Source of the DNA: CAVUCH01 sp963739995
Lineage (GTDB): Bacteria > Acidobacteriota > Vicinamibacteria > Vicinamibacterales > JAENWD01
Assembly: GCA_963739995.1 (NCBI GenBank)
Contig: CAVUCH010000023.1
Location: forward strand, 11,296-75,295
Direction: 5' to 3'
Length of the DNA stretch: 64,000 nt
Position numbers and translations under genes: made by a program. Under the pieces are notes generated by a model. The model was not told the origin of the DNA. It searched no databases and saw only the letters and a program-made list of their open reading frames with translations. Below are positions 51,536 to 60,669 of the stretch, one piece after another (position 1 is the stretch's first letter; every line of letters begins with the position of its first letter).

Positions 51536-52735
51536 TCAGCCCTTGGTGTCCAAAACCTCACGCAGGCGTCTGGCCACGACCTTGTCCTCGCCGGGCCGCA
51601 TCATCCACACGCCCACGAAGAGGCCTTTGTCGTCCTGCCGAAGGCCAATTGACGGGTCGCCATCGAGCATCGCCTTGATCACCTGATCCGTCGTGAGGCC
51701 CTTCTCCGCGGCGTTCCACGACACGCGAACGTGCGGCACGTGGTTGGCGACTTCGGGCACGAAGATCTCTGCGGTCACGCCGGCGACGTCGGCCGCCGCT
51801 TTTCTGATCACCTCTGCGCGCTCGTCGAACTCCCGTCGCTCACCTTCATGATCTTTCTTCAGATACAGCTCGAGAGCGACCAGCATGCCGAGCATCTCTT
51901 CCTTGTTCACCTTCATCCCGCGACCGATCGTCTCTGAATTCGGCGGGCCGTTCAGGCGGGCAGCAGCGATGAGGGGCTTCGGGCCCAGCAGCAGCCCGGC
52001 GCTCTGCGGTCCGCGGATGCCCTTGCCGCCGGAAAACGCCACGAGATCGAAGCCCATGGCCGTGTACTTCCAGAGGTTCTCGACGGGCGGCACGTCGGCC
52101 GCGCAATCGTTCAGCGTTGGGATCCCATGCTTCTTGCCCAATCGGGCAAATTCCTCATCGCGGATCTGTCCGACGCTGTTGTTGTTGTTGTAGAAGAGCA
52201 TCATCGCAGTGTGTTCGCCGACCGCTTGCTCCATCTGCTCGGCGGTCTCTACCTCCACGAACCGCACTCCGCAATTGCTGACTGCGTGGTCATAACCGAA
52301 GCGATGCGATTTCTGGACAATCACCTCGCTCTTCATGCCGGTGAGATTCGGCAGCGCAAGGACTTTCGCACGGTCGGTGCCTGTGAGCACGGCCGCAGTG
52401 CCGAGCGTCAGCGCCGATGCGGCGCCCGAAGTGACCATGGCCGCCTCCGCATGGACAAGCGCGGCGATGCGCTCGCCGACGCGGTCGTGCAGCTCATCCA
52501 GCATCACGAATTGCTTGGACGCGTAGTTGATCGCATCCATGACCTCCTTGGGCATCAGCGAGGCGGTCATGGCAGTAAAGGTACCGGCGGCGTTGATGAA
52601 TGGGCGCACGCCGAGCTCTTCGAAGTAATCGCGCCCGCGCGCCATCGCCGCCGCTGCTATGGGCGTGTGTCCCGCGATGAACCCTCCCAGCAGCGGTAGT
52701 CCCGACAGGCTCCCGAGAAACCGTCTGCGACGCAT
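51536..52735 (-). CDS. Tat-exported SelA/DgaE-like PLP-dependent enzyme
   Basis: 399 residues. The N-terminus MRRRRFLGSLSGLPLLGGFI is a twin-arginine signal, followed by a fold-type-I PLP enzyme. PLP-phosphate and aspartate regions are visible as AAMVTSGAASALTLGTAA and PTLNDCAADVPP, and the Schiff-base lysine is K238 in FSGGKGIRGPQ. The whole resembles DgaE (D-glucosaminate-6-phosphate ammonia lyase) and SelA-like proteins, which eliminate from or transfer onto amino acids or amino sugars. Export of a PLP enzyme is unusual. An excellent GAGGAGGTGA ribosome site precedes the ATG. It is the first gene of an operon with the CocE-like hydrolase. Confidence 0.82.
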   Translation of the reverse strand: MRRRRFLGSLSGLPLLGGFIAGHTPIAAAAMARGRDYFEELGVRPFINAAGTFTAMTASLMPKEVMDAINYASKQFVMLDELHDRVGERIAALVHAEAAMVTSGAASALTLGTAAVLTGTDRAKVLALPNLTGMKSEVIVQKSHRFGYDHAVSNCGVRFVEVETAEQMEQAVGEHTAMMLFYNNNNSVGQIRDEEFARLGKKHGIPTLNDCAADVPPVENLWKYTAMGFDLVAFSGGKGIRGPQSAGLLLGPKPLIAAARLNGPPNSETIGRGMKVNKEEMLGMLVALELYLKKDHEGERREFDERAEVIRKAAADVAGVTAEIFVPEVANHVPHVRVSWNAAEKGLTTDQVIKAMLDGDPSIGLRQDDKGLFVGVWMMRPGEDKVVARRLREVLDTKG

Positions 52736-52879
52736 GCGGTCACCTCCTCGACCCGCGGGCCGGTCGCGAGTCGGGTGGATTGTCAGTCATCGCGTCCCAT
52801 TTGACAATCGCCACGGCTTAGGCGGAATATCTCGGCCACTCCAGCCATCACCCATGATTCGAGTACAGGGGTTCGCGTC

Positions 52880-55800
52880 ATGCCAAGTCGTTGTTCCGCG
52901 CACGACCATCTGCGGTTCTCTGGACCTCTGATCGTCCTGGGGTTGGTAATCCTTGCGGCCGCGACGAGCCCGGTGGCGAGCGCCCAGACCACCTCCACCA
53001 CGATCCTGGGCACGGTCGTCGACGCCTCAGGGGCGGTACTCCCGGGCGCCAGAGTCACCATCGTCAACACGAGAACCGGCATCAAGCGCGACAGCGTCGC
53101 CTCTTCAACCGGTGACTACGTCTTCCCGCTGGTCGACGTCGGCGTGTATGACGTCATGGTTGAGGCCGATGGGTTCCGGCCCGAGACGCGTCGCGCCGTT
53201 CTGGTCGAGATCAACGAGAAAGTGCGCGCCGATTTCGAGTTGAAGCTTGGGGGCACCGAGGAGCGCGTCGAAGTCACGGCCAACAGCTCCACGCTGCGCA
53301 CCGACGATGCGACTCTGGGCGAGACGATCGAGCAGCGTCGCGTGGAAGAGCTGCCGCTGAACAACCGGAACATCGGCGCGCTCGCGATCCTGCAGCCCGG
53401 CGTGCAGTACGGGCCGCGCAGCGGTTCTGACGGCCAGGGCTTTGGCCAGCGCCAGGGCGGCCAGGGCATTCCGATTCCGGGCATCGGCCTGTCGTTTGTC
53501 GCCAACGGCCAGCGCGAGACCAATCAGCATGCGACGCTCGATGGCGTGGTCGCCACTGAGGCGCGCGTCAACACGGTGACGTTCAGCCCGTCGCCCGAGG
53601 CCATCGCTGAATTCAAAGTGCTCTCAGGCAGCTATTCCGCCGAGTACGGCTTCAACGCCGGCGCGCAGACGATCATCGTCACCAAGTCGGGCGGCAACGA
53701 CGTCCGGGGGTCGGTGTTCGAGTTTCTGCGCAGCGATCGATTCGACGCCGAGCACTATTTCCAGAATTACTTCACGCCGGCGGGCAGTCCGCCTGTTGAA
53801 AAGGACAGCCTGCGGCAGGACAACTTCGGCGGTGTCCTTTCGGGTCCTCTGATGATCCCGAACCTGTACGACGGCCACAACAAGACGTTCTTCATGGTCA
53901 ACTACGAGGGTCGGCGGCGGAGGCAAGGCCGGCTGGCGCAGACCGCGAACCATCCGCCGACCGCCTTCCGTGGCGGCGACTTCAGCTCGCTGCTCGGCCT
54001 TGCCACCCCCATCTTCATCGCCGACCCGCTGAGCTCGAGTCCGTGCACGGCTGGCGACCGCAGTGGTTGCTTTGCCGGAAACATCATCCCGGACAGCAGA
54101 ATCTCGCCGGTGGCCAAAGAGCTGATGGTGTTCTGGCCCGAGCCACAACAGACCAATGCCAACCCGCTGGTTGGCGCCAACTTTACGGGGTTCGAGGAGC
54201 GCGATCTGGACGACGACCAGATGTTCCTGCGCATCGATCACAACGTGTCGCAAAACGATCGCATCTTCGCGCGCTACGCCTTCGACGACGTCAGCTACAC
54301 GGTGACGCCGGGCGACAATCCGAACTTCACGTACTTCGTCGCCGGACGGACACAGAACATCGGCGTGGCCTGGATTCACATGTTTTCGTCCACTTTCATC
54401 AACGAGGCGCGCTACGGCTACAACCGGTCGGTGGACAACACGCTGAATCCACGGGCCAATACCGACTTTGACGTGCAGGCCCTCGGCCTCACCGGCTTCC
54501 GCGTCGTCAACGACGGCAACCGGCCGTTCACCCCGCGTGAAACGGGTGTGCCGACCATTACGGTCAACAGTTTCTCGACGCTCGCGGAGCAGGACGGCGG
54601 CAACGGATTCGACTACAACAACCTGCACCAGTTCAACGACAACCTGACGTGGGCGCACGGCTCCCACACCACGAAGATGGGCTTCGACTACCGGTGGCTG
54701 TCGCTGTTTCGCGGCGCCGCCAACGTGCCGCGAGGCGGATTGAATTTCAACGGCGATATCGCAAACAACGGCTTCGCAGCGTTCCTGCTCGGGTTGCCGT
54801 CGAGCACGGTGACGCCGGAGGGACTGCCACTCACCGAGACGCGGCAACAGCGACTCGCGCTGTACGCGATGGACGACTGGAAGGCGACGCGCAAGCTGTC
54901 CGTCAACTATGGCCTGCGCTGGGAGTACAACACGCCGGCGGTGGATATTGACGGGCTGTGGCGCAGTCTAAGCTTCACGCAGCTCACGAGCGGGCTGCCC
55001 ACGCTGGTGCCGGAGATCGGCACCGAGTTCGAGTTCTACAAGGCTCAGACGTCGCTGTTCATGCCACGCATCGGGCTTGCGTATCGTCCGGCCGAGGATT
55101 GGGTCCTGCGTTCGGGCTTCGGCATCTACTACAACGTGCACCAGTTGAACAACTACACCATTCTCAACCTGAACCCGCCGAAATCAGGCACCAGCAACTT
55201 CACGAATTCCTCGTCGGGCGGCAGGATTACCAACAGTGCCGGTCAGCCCATCCTGACCTACGCGGAGCCGTTTGGCACCGTGAACCCCGCCAACGCGACG
55301 GGCATCAACGCGCTCAGCCCCGACAACAACCAGCCCTATACGACGCAGTGGAGCCTCGACGTGCAACGTCGCCTGCCACTGGATTTCGTTCTGTCGGTGG
55401 GCTATGTCGGGAACAAGGGCACGCATCTCGATCAGACGGTCGAGTTGAACGCGCCGCCGCCGGCAATCGGCGGCAACGTCAACGCGCGGCGTCCGATCCC
55501 GTTGTTCGCAGACGGACCCAACGGTCTCACGCGTCCGCTCAACCGCCTGCGGTGGCTGACCTCTGATGGCAACTCCTGGTACCACGCGTTGCAGGTCAAC
55601 GCCCAGCGACGCTTCAGCCGCGGCTTCCAGGTCAACGTCGCCTATACCTACGGGAAGGCCATGGGCGAGGGCTACGGCCGCAACGAAGGCGCTGGCGCAA
55701 TCCCCAATTCGTACCAGAACCCGCGCGACCGGGCCGCCGAGAAGACGCGCTACGGGTTCGACCTGCGTCACAGCACGGTAATCAATTTTCTATACGAAGT

Positions 55801-56404
55801 GCCGGTGATTCCGATGTTCCAGGAGAATGCCTTACGGCACGTCTTCGGCGGGTGGCAGGCCAACGGCATCGTGCAGCTGAGAACGGGGCTGCCGTTCACG
55901 GTGACGCAGGGCAACACGATCAATACGGTTGAAGGGCACGTTCGCCCCGACCGGTTGAGCGACGGTGCGCTGTCGAGTCCGACCGTCAACAAGTGGTTCG
56001 ATCCCGACGCCTTCCGCGTGGTGACGTGCGCCGAGCCTGGCGCACGAGGCACGGCCGCTGGAGACGAGTTGAACGCGTACTTGTCGCAGTTTTGCCACTA
56101 CGGCGATTCGGGGCAGGGCGTCCTCGAGGGGCCCGGCTTCAAGAACGTCGACTTCTCGCTGATGAAAGACTTCGAACTCAACGGTGACATGCGCGTGCAG
56201 TTTCGGTGGGAGATCTTCAACCTGTTCAATACGCCGCAGTTCGGTGTGCCAAACTCGGCGCTGAACGCCTCACCGGCGTTTCTGCCCTCGGTGGCGGGCG
56301 GCGCCTTCCCGAGCCAGGTGACGCCGTCGCGCGGGCCCGGATCGATTTCGACGTTGGCTGCGCCGATGCGGCAGATGCAGTTCGGGCTGAAGCTGCTGTT
56401 CTGA
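52880..56404 (+). CDS. Oar-like TonB-dependent receptor
   Basis: 1174 residues. A signal segment ending SPVASAQ is followed by a carboxypeptidase-regulatory-like beta domain (about 38-125: ILGTVVDASGAVLPGARVTI ... DYVFPLVDVGVYDVMVEADGF). The plug domain follows (about 130-260) with RVEELPLNNRNIGALAILQPGV, then a long beta-barrel ending ...QMQFGLKLLF with the C-terminal Phe. This is the standard design of acidobacterial/myxobacterial Oar-like outer-membrane proteins for TonB-driven uptake of large substrates. It stands alone, divergent from the PLP-hydrolase operon, and may import that operon's substrate; this is inference from position. Confidence 0.92.
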   Translation: MPSRCSAHDHLRFSGPLIVLGLVILAAATSPVASAQTTSTTILGTVVDASGAVLPGARVTIVNTRTGIKRDSVASSTGDYVFPLVDVGVYDVMVEADGFRPETRRAVLVEINEKVRADFELKLGGTEERVEVTANSSTLRTDDATLGETIEQRRVEELPLNNRNIGALAILQPGVQYGPRSGSDGQGFGQRQGGQGIPIPGIGLSFVANGQRETNQHATLDGVVATEARVNTVTFSPSPEAIAEFKVLSGSYSAEYGFNAGAQTIIVTKSGGNDVRGSVFEFLRSDRFDAEHYFQNYFTPAGSPPVEKDSLRQDNFGGVLSGPLMIPNLYDGHNKTFFMVNYEGRRRRQGRLAQTANHPPTAFRGGDFSSLLGLATPIFIADPLSSSPCTAGDRSGCFAGNIIPDSRISPVAKELMVFWPEPQQTNANPLVGANFTGFEERDLDDDQMFLRIDHNVSQNDRIFARYAFDDVSYTVTPGDNPNFTYFVAGRTQNIGVAWIHMFSSTFINEARYGYNRSVDNTLNPRANTDFDVQALGLTGFRVVNDGNRPFTPRETGVPTITVNSFSTLAEQDGGNGFDYNNLHQFNDNLTWAHGSHTTKMGFDYRWLSLFRGAANVPRGGLNFNGDIANNGFAAFLLGLPSSTVTPEGLPLTETRQQRLALYAMDDWKATRKLSVNYGLRWEYNTPAVDIDGLWRSLSFTQLTSGLPTLVPEIGTEFEFYKAQTSLFMPRIGLAYRPAEDWVLRSGFGIYYNVHQLNNYTILNLNPPKSGTSNFTNSSSGGRITNSAGQPILTYAEPFGTVNPANATGINALSPDNNQPYTTQWSLDVQRRLPLDFVLSVGYVGNKGTHLDQTVELNAPPPAIGGNVNARRPIPLFADGPNGLTRPLNRLRWLTSDGNSWYHALQVNAQRRFSRGFQVNVAYTYGKAMGEGYGRNEGAGAIPNSYQNPRDRAAEKTRYGFDLRHSTVINFLYEVPVIPMFQENALRHVFGGWQANGIVQLRTGLPFTVTQGNTINTVEGHVRPDRLSDGALSSPTVNKWFDPDAFRVVTCAEPGARGTAAGDELNAYLSQFCHYGDSGQGVLEGPGFKNVDFSLMKDFELNGDMRVQFRWEIFNLFNTPQFGVPNSALNASPAFLPSVAGGAFPSQVTPSRGPGSISTLAAPMRQMQFGLKLLF

Positions 56405-56639
56405 TCGACCGCTGCAGCGCGAAATTACGCTGATCGACCAGTCGCCGCACGGGATGACGTGCTTACGCCTTTCTGACGCATGCGGTCACGGACACCTGGA
56501 AGCGCACGGAACGGAACGACTGTCGATCCGTTTCGTTCAGCTGTCATCGAAGGGCGCGCCGGCGAAGGTGGCGCGCAGCCGATGGGTGAGGCCAACGTGA
56601 AGATGACGCGGAACGTCTACCGCTGTTGACTATGGCGGT

Positions 56640-56717
56640 TGGTGCGCCCTGCAGGACTCGAACCTGCGACCTCCTGGTTCGTAGCCAGACGCTCTATCCA
56701 ACTGAGCTAAGGGCGCA
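56640..56717 (-). tRNA. tRNA-Arg (anticodon ACG), CCA encoded
   Basis: On the minus strand the acceptor TGCGCCC (from 56717) pairs with GGGCGCA (56643-56649), followed by encoded CCA (56640-56642). The D-arm has AGCTCAGTTGGATAGAGC and the T-arm GGTTCGAATCC. The anticodon arm CTGG-CTACGAA-CCAG gives anticodon ACG, the substrate of TadA, which is encoded at 1.1-1.5 kb. Confidence 0.96.
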
Positions 56718-56955
56718 TGGGGCTGGCGCTCACGGCCTGCTGGGCCCGCGGCGCGATCGCGAAACTACGACTATACCATAGGGATTGCTGCGGTCCGCCG
56801 GGCGCCAAGGGACCTCGGCGCTACACTGTCGGCCGTCGGTCGAGTCGTGCGCCGTAGTCCCGCTGCGGTGGTCCACCAGTGGTTGACCGTTGTCCGTCGC
56901 GCCCCGGCCCAACGAGCGGCCAGCGGCCCGCCAGCGCCTGGCGCCGAGCACCCAG

Positions 56956-56988
<33 letters not shown>

Positions 56989-56993
56989 AGCCG

Positions 56994-58043
56994 CTAGTCC
57001 TTCTCCTTGAACCCCACGGGCAGCGCCACGTCGCCCGCCGTCACGTCCTTCGACACGCTCAGCGTCTCGGTCACCATCGTCATCACGGTGGCGCGGCCGG
57101 GCGCCGTGTTGGCCGGCGCGGAGGCAGGGTCCTCAGCTTTCTTCTTCATCATCTTCCGCGCGAGCATGCCGCCGAGGCCGCCGACCGACGCCGGCGTATC
57201 GGACCCCTTCGACTCCTGCTGCCGGGCCTCGGCCTGCTGCTCGGGGCTCTGCACCGCGTCGAAGGTCATCGTCGTCAGAACCGGCGTCCCCTCGACCTTC
57301 ATGCCCTCCGTGCGCATCTTCCCCATCGCTTCCTTGAGCATCGGGTACATCGCGAAGGCTGCCGCCATCTGGTCCGCCGACACCGCGCCGGCAGTTATCG
57401 GCGACTGGAGCTTCTGCATGTAACGCACCTGGAAGTCGGCGACGTCGTTCGTCGAGTCCATGCCTGGTGAAAGCCAGCTGTCGGCGGTCAGCACCATGCC
57501 GCCGCCCTGTTCCAGGGTCTGGCCCTTCGGTCGGACGGTGACGGTGGTGATGGACTGCTTCGCGGCGAAGCCATTGACGGTCCTGGCCGCACCTGTCGAT
57601 TTGGTGACGACGTCGATCTGGTACTCGGGGGGCTTCTCGCCGCTCTCGGCGGACTTCTCTTCCTGCTTCTCCGCCTTCGCGCGCTCCTGTCGTACCTTCT
57701 CCTCCGCCTCGCGCATCCTGCGGCGCAGCTCCTCGAAGGTGGTCACCTTGTACGACTTGTTCTCGAAGTTGATGTCGTACACCTTCTCCTCGGCCAGGTC
57801 GACGAGCTGGCCGGTGTCGCCGCTGGACGTCAGCATCCGGTCGCCTTTCACCGCAACCTTGGAGACGACGCCCTCCCGGGCCGCCTTGCCCCCGAACATG
57901 TTGAACATGCGGCCGAGCCCACCGGCGAACTTGACCTGCCCCTTCTGCTCCGTCTTGATGTCGGCGTGGATCGCGGCACCGCAGCCGACGACGATACAGA
58001 AGACGGATGCGAGGGTGCGGCGGGTGCGATTGATGCGTGTCAT
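56994..58043 (-). CDS. Exported protein of unknown function
   Basis: 349 residues with a signal peptide (MTRINRTRRTLASVFCIVVGCGAAIHA) and an AGGAGA ribosome site. The mature protein begins DIKTEQKGQVKFAGGLGRMFNMFGGKAAREGV, which is alternating strands, then a charged helix (about 110-150, FEELRRRMREAEEKVRQERAKAEKQEEK), then an alpha/beta stretch. A Met/Lys-rich linker (GGLGGMLARKMMKKKAED) precedes the end. The pattern resembles DUF4412-like lipid/soluble carrier proteins only loosely; I do not recognise it. It is monocistronic, between tRNA-Arg and the PLD-like gene. Confidence 0.65.
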   Translation of the reverse strand: MTRINRTRRTLASVFCIVVGCGAAIHADIKTEQKGQVKFAGGLGRMFNMFGGKAAREGVVSKVAVKGDRMLTSSGDTGQLVDLAEEKVYDINFENKSYKVTTFEELRRRMREAEEKVRQERAKAEKQEEKSAESGEKPPEYQIDVVTKSTGAARTVNGFAAKQSITTVTVRPKGQTLEQGGGMVLTADSWLSPGMDSTNDVADFQVRYMQKLQSPITAGAVSADQMAAAFAMYPMLKEAMGKMRTEGMKVEGTPVLTTMTFDAVQSPEQQAEARQQESKGSDTPASVGGLGGMLARKMMKKKAEDPASAPANTAPGRATVMTMVTETLSVSKDVTAGDVALPVGFKEKD

Positions 58044-58284
58044 CGATGCGGATCTCCTATGGTGACTCCGGTGGGGAACCGTTTCGGAATCGGAGTCGCA
58101 GGATAGCACTTGTATCGGCGGGAGCCTGGACCGATCGCGGTCTTGGTGCAGGCTCTGACGACCAACCATCGATCACCGCAGGAACGTACCAGTCGTTCTT
58201 CAGCGAACCAGGAGAGGCGGTGAGGTCCGCCGCCCGATGCGGCGGCGGACACTTTCAGGGCCTTCAGCACGCAATCGGTCGCGC

Positions 58285-60552
58285 TTACGGTGTGGCGGGC
58301 AGAACGGTGGTGTCGTTCTTCGGCAATCCCGGCGACGACTGGAAGTAGGTGGTCGGGCTCAGCACGATTTGATCGATGGACACACCGTCCTGACGCCGCT
58401 GTATGCGGATGGTCTGTGGTCCGGAGGCGGCGAAATAGACGGGCTGACCGCGGACGCCAATGCCCCATCCATTGTCATGCCATCCCCAGCCCGCCAGGCC
58501 GCAAGCCGAGCACTCTTCAACGCTCAGGGCGATGCCCGACCCCGAACCGATGCGCCACACGGCCTTGCCCGCGGCGTCTACCGAGCTCGTGAACTGCGCC
58601 CACACGGAGTCGTTCGGCCAGGCGTTCGCATCCGCCCGTCCGCGCATCCACAGCCGATAGGGTTTGCCGGCCTGCGCGTAGAACCTGAGCTCGAAATAGT
58701 TGGACGGGCTCAGGGCGGGCACGGTGACCGTGGCACGGCCGCCGTCCGGATCGCGAACCCTGTAGCCGCCCGCTGCTGTTCCGTCCTGGACCAGCGTCCA
58801 TGCGCCGACGCGAACGGCAGCTTTCGCTGCGTGGAGCACGATGGTGCCGGTGCCGGACGCCGCTGGCGTTGCAGACGCCAGACTGCTGTAGGGTGACACG
58901 GCGCTCGTTGTGGCCGCGCGGACGCGATAGTAGTACGTCCGGCCGGCCGTGAGCCCGGGGTCCGTGTGGGTGGTCACGTTCGCCGACACTGTGGCAATCT
59001 GCGAAAATCCGGAACCCGAGGTGGTGCTGCGTTCGACGCGGTAATGCGTCTCCCCGGAAACATCGTTCCAGCGCAGCGCGATCTGGGTCGCCGAGCTGAC
59101 CGTCGCCGTGAGGCCGCTCGGAGCGGCAAGCAGCGTCAGCCCGCCCGTCCCGGTCGTGAAGCGCCACGTCGTTCCCGTCCTTGAGAGTCGTGCCATCGTA
59201 CGACTCACCACGCGCCAGTAGTACGTGGTCGATCCAGCCAGTGTGGCCGGTCGAAAAGCCTCGAGCCGGCCCGCCTCGGGGCTGCCAAGCCTGGCGTCGC
59301 GCGCGACGAGCGGCAGGTTGTTGGGATCCGTACCGAGATAGACGTCGTACAGGTGTGCCCAGCTCCCGCCCTGCCATGTCAGTGCCGCCCCGGTGCTCAC
59401 GCCCGTGTTGCCGTTTGCGGGGCTCACATAGGCGGGACTGTCAGGGCCCGAGGGTACGAACGGCTTGTATTCGGTCGCCGAGTTCCACTTGCTGACGAAC
59501 TGGTCCCTGAACCACCGCCAGACCCATCCACCTGCGTCACACCATAGACCGGCCCTGCACACCTGCGAGGTGAACAGGTTGTGCTCCTGCTCTACGTCAG
59601 CGGCCTCCGGGGACCAGTTGGACGATCCGAAGATCACCTCGCCGAGCCCGCGGAGCACGACCGACTTCTGATGTGTCAGCCCGAGGTGCTTGCGATCCTT
59701 TACCGGAATCCCGGCGGCGTACATCCGGTCCACGTTATAGGCGTGCCAGAGGAAGCGGCGGTCGCGGTAGTTGTCCTGCTCCATGATCAATCGCACGGCC
59801 ACGCCACGGGCCTTGGCGCTGATCATCGCGTCGGCGTGCCTGGAGTCCGGCACGCGGAACATGATCACGTCGATTCCGACGGTCTCGCGCGCGTAGCGCG
59901 CCACCGCCCGCACCGCAAAATCCTGCGTCGGCGGGAAGTTGAGCGATGGGTCTTGCGGGAAGATTCCGTACACACGCTGCGGTGTGCTCGAGATGTTCGC
60001 GTAGTTGACGATGCTCCCGGTCGTATCCGTCCAGAGGTTGTCGTACCTGGTTCGGAAGGTGTTCGTCAGGCTGGGATTGTCGGAGAAAAACACTGCCTCG
60101 TCGATGTAGTTGACGTAGGGGATCGCGGGGACGAACGAGTACGGTGTGTAGTTGGCTGCGCTGAACTCGACGACGTCCTGGCCGGCGAACAGCATCATCT
60201 TCCAGTGCAGAATGTCCGAGGGCTTCTGGGCGGCCTTCATCCGCATCGGGATACCGGCAGTCTTGAGCCGGTCGAGCATCTCGGCGTTCAAACCCTTGCT
60301 CGCGTTCGCGCGGGGATCCACCAGTACCCGCACGGGGACGCCAGCCCGCTTCCGGGAAATCAGGGCGTCCACGTACCGGGAGTCCTGCATGAACCAGAAG
60401 GCGACGTCGATTCCCTGCCGCTCGTTCGCGATGAGCCTCAGGAGCGGTGCGCGACAGTCTTCCCGCCGGGTGTCGCACAATCGGTCGCCGGCGGCAGCGG
60501 TCACCGGAAGCAGCATCCAGGATGCGAGCACGATCGGATAGAGCCTTCGCAT
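58285..60552 (-). CDS. Exported phospholipase D-like protein with fibronectin III repeats
   Basis: 755 residues with a signal peptide (MRRLYPIVLASWMLLPVTAAAG). Two PLD half-sites are visible: ILHWKMMLF with H116/K118 followed by VVEFSAANYT, and GLTHQKSVVL with H294/K296 followed by VIFGSSNWSPEAADVEQEHN. Together they form one active site of the HKD superfamily (phosphodiester hydrolysis; phospholipase, nuclease or transphosphatidylase). Two fibronectin-type-III-like domains follow (about 385-480 and 480-580, for example TYYWRVVSRT and TYYYRVRAAT). A C-terminal carbohydrate-binding-like beta domain includes FELRFYAQAGKPYRLWMRGRAD. It is likely a secreted, surface-binding enzyme. Confidence 0.85.
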   Translation of the reverse strand: MRRLYPIVLASWMLLPVTAAAGDRLCDTRREDCRAPLLRLIANERQGIDVAFWFMQDSRYVDALISRKRAGVPVRVLVDPRANASKGLNAEMLDRLKTAGIPMRMKAAQKPSDILHWKMMLFAGQDVVEFSAANYTPYSFVPAIPYVNYIDEAVFFSDNPSLTNTFRTRYDNLWTDTTGSIVNYANISSTPQRVYGIFPQDPSLNFPPTQDFAVRAVARYARETVGIDVIMFRVPDSRHADAMISAKARGVAVRLIMEQDNYRDRRFLWHAYNVDRMYAAGIPVKDRKHLGLTHQKSVVLRGLGEVIFGSSNWSPEAADVEQEHNLFTSQVCRAGLWCDAGGWVWRWFRDQFVSKWNSATEYKPFVPSGPDSPAYVSPANGNTGVSTGAALTWQGGSWAHLYDVYLGTDPNNLPLVARDARLGSPEAGRLEAFRPATLAGSTTYYWRVVSRTMARLSRTGTTWRFTTGTGGLTLLAAPSGLTATVSSATQIALRWNDVSGETHYRVERSTTSGSGFSQIATVSANVTTHTDPGLTAGRTYYYRVRAATTSAVSPYSSLASATPAASGTGTIVLHAAKAAVRVGAWTLVQDGTAAGGYRVRDPDGGRATVTVPALSPSNYFELRFYAQAGKPYRLWMRGRADANAWPNDSVWAQFTSSVDAAGKAVWRIGSGSGIALSVEECSACGLAGWGWHDNGWGIGVRGQPVYFAASGPQTIRIQRRQDGVSIDQIVLSPTTYFQSSPGLPKNDTTVLPATP

Positions 60553-60669
60553 GGTTCACCCGCGGCAAAGGGCGTCCCCACCGTGCTGCACCGGATGTGC
60601 GGCGACGTGGGCAGACGCATGTGTCTTTGCCTAAGAACGCGGGGACCGGGGAGAGAACCTATCAGGCGG

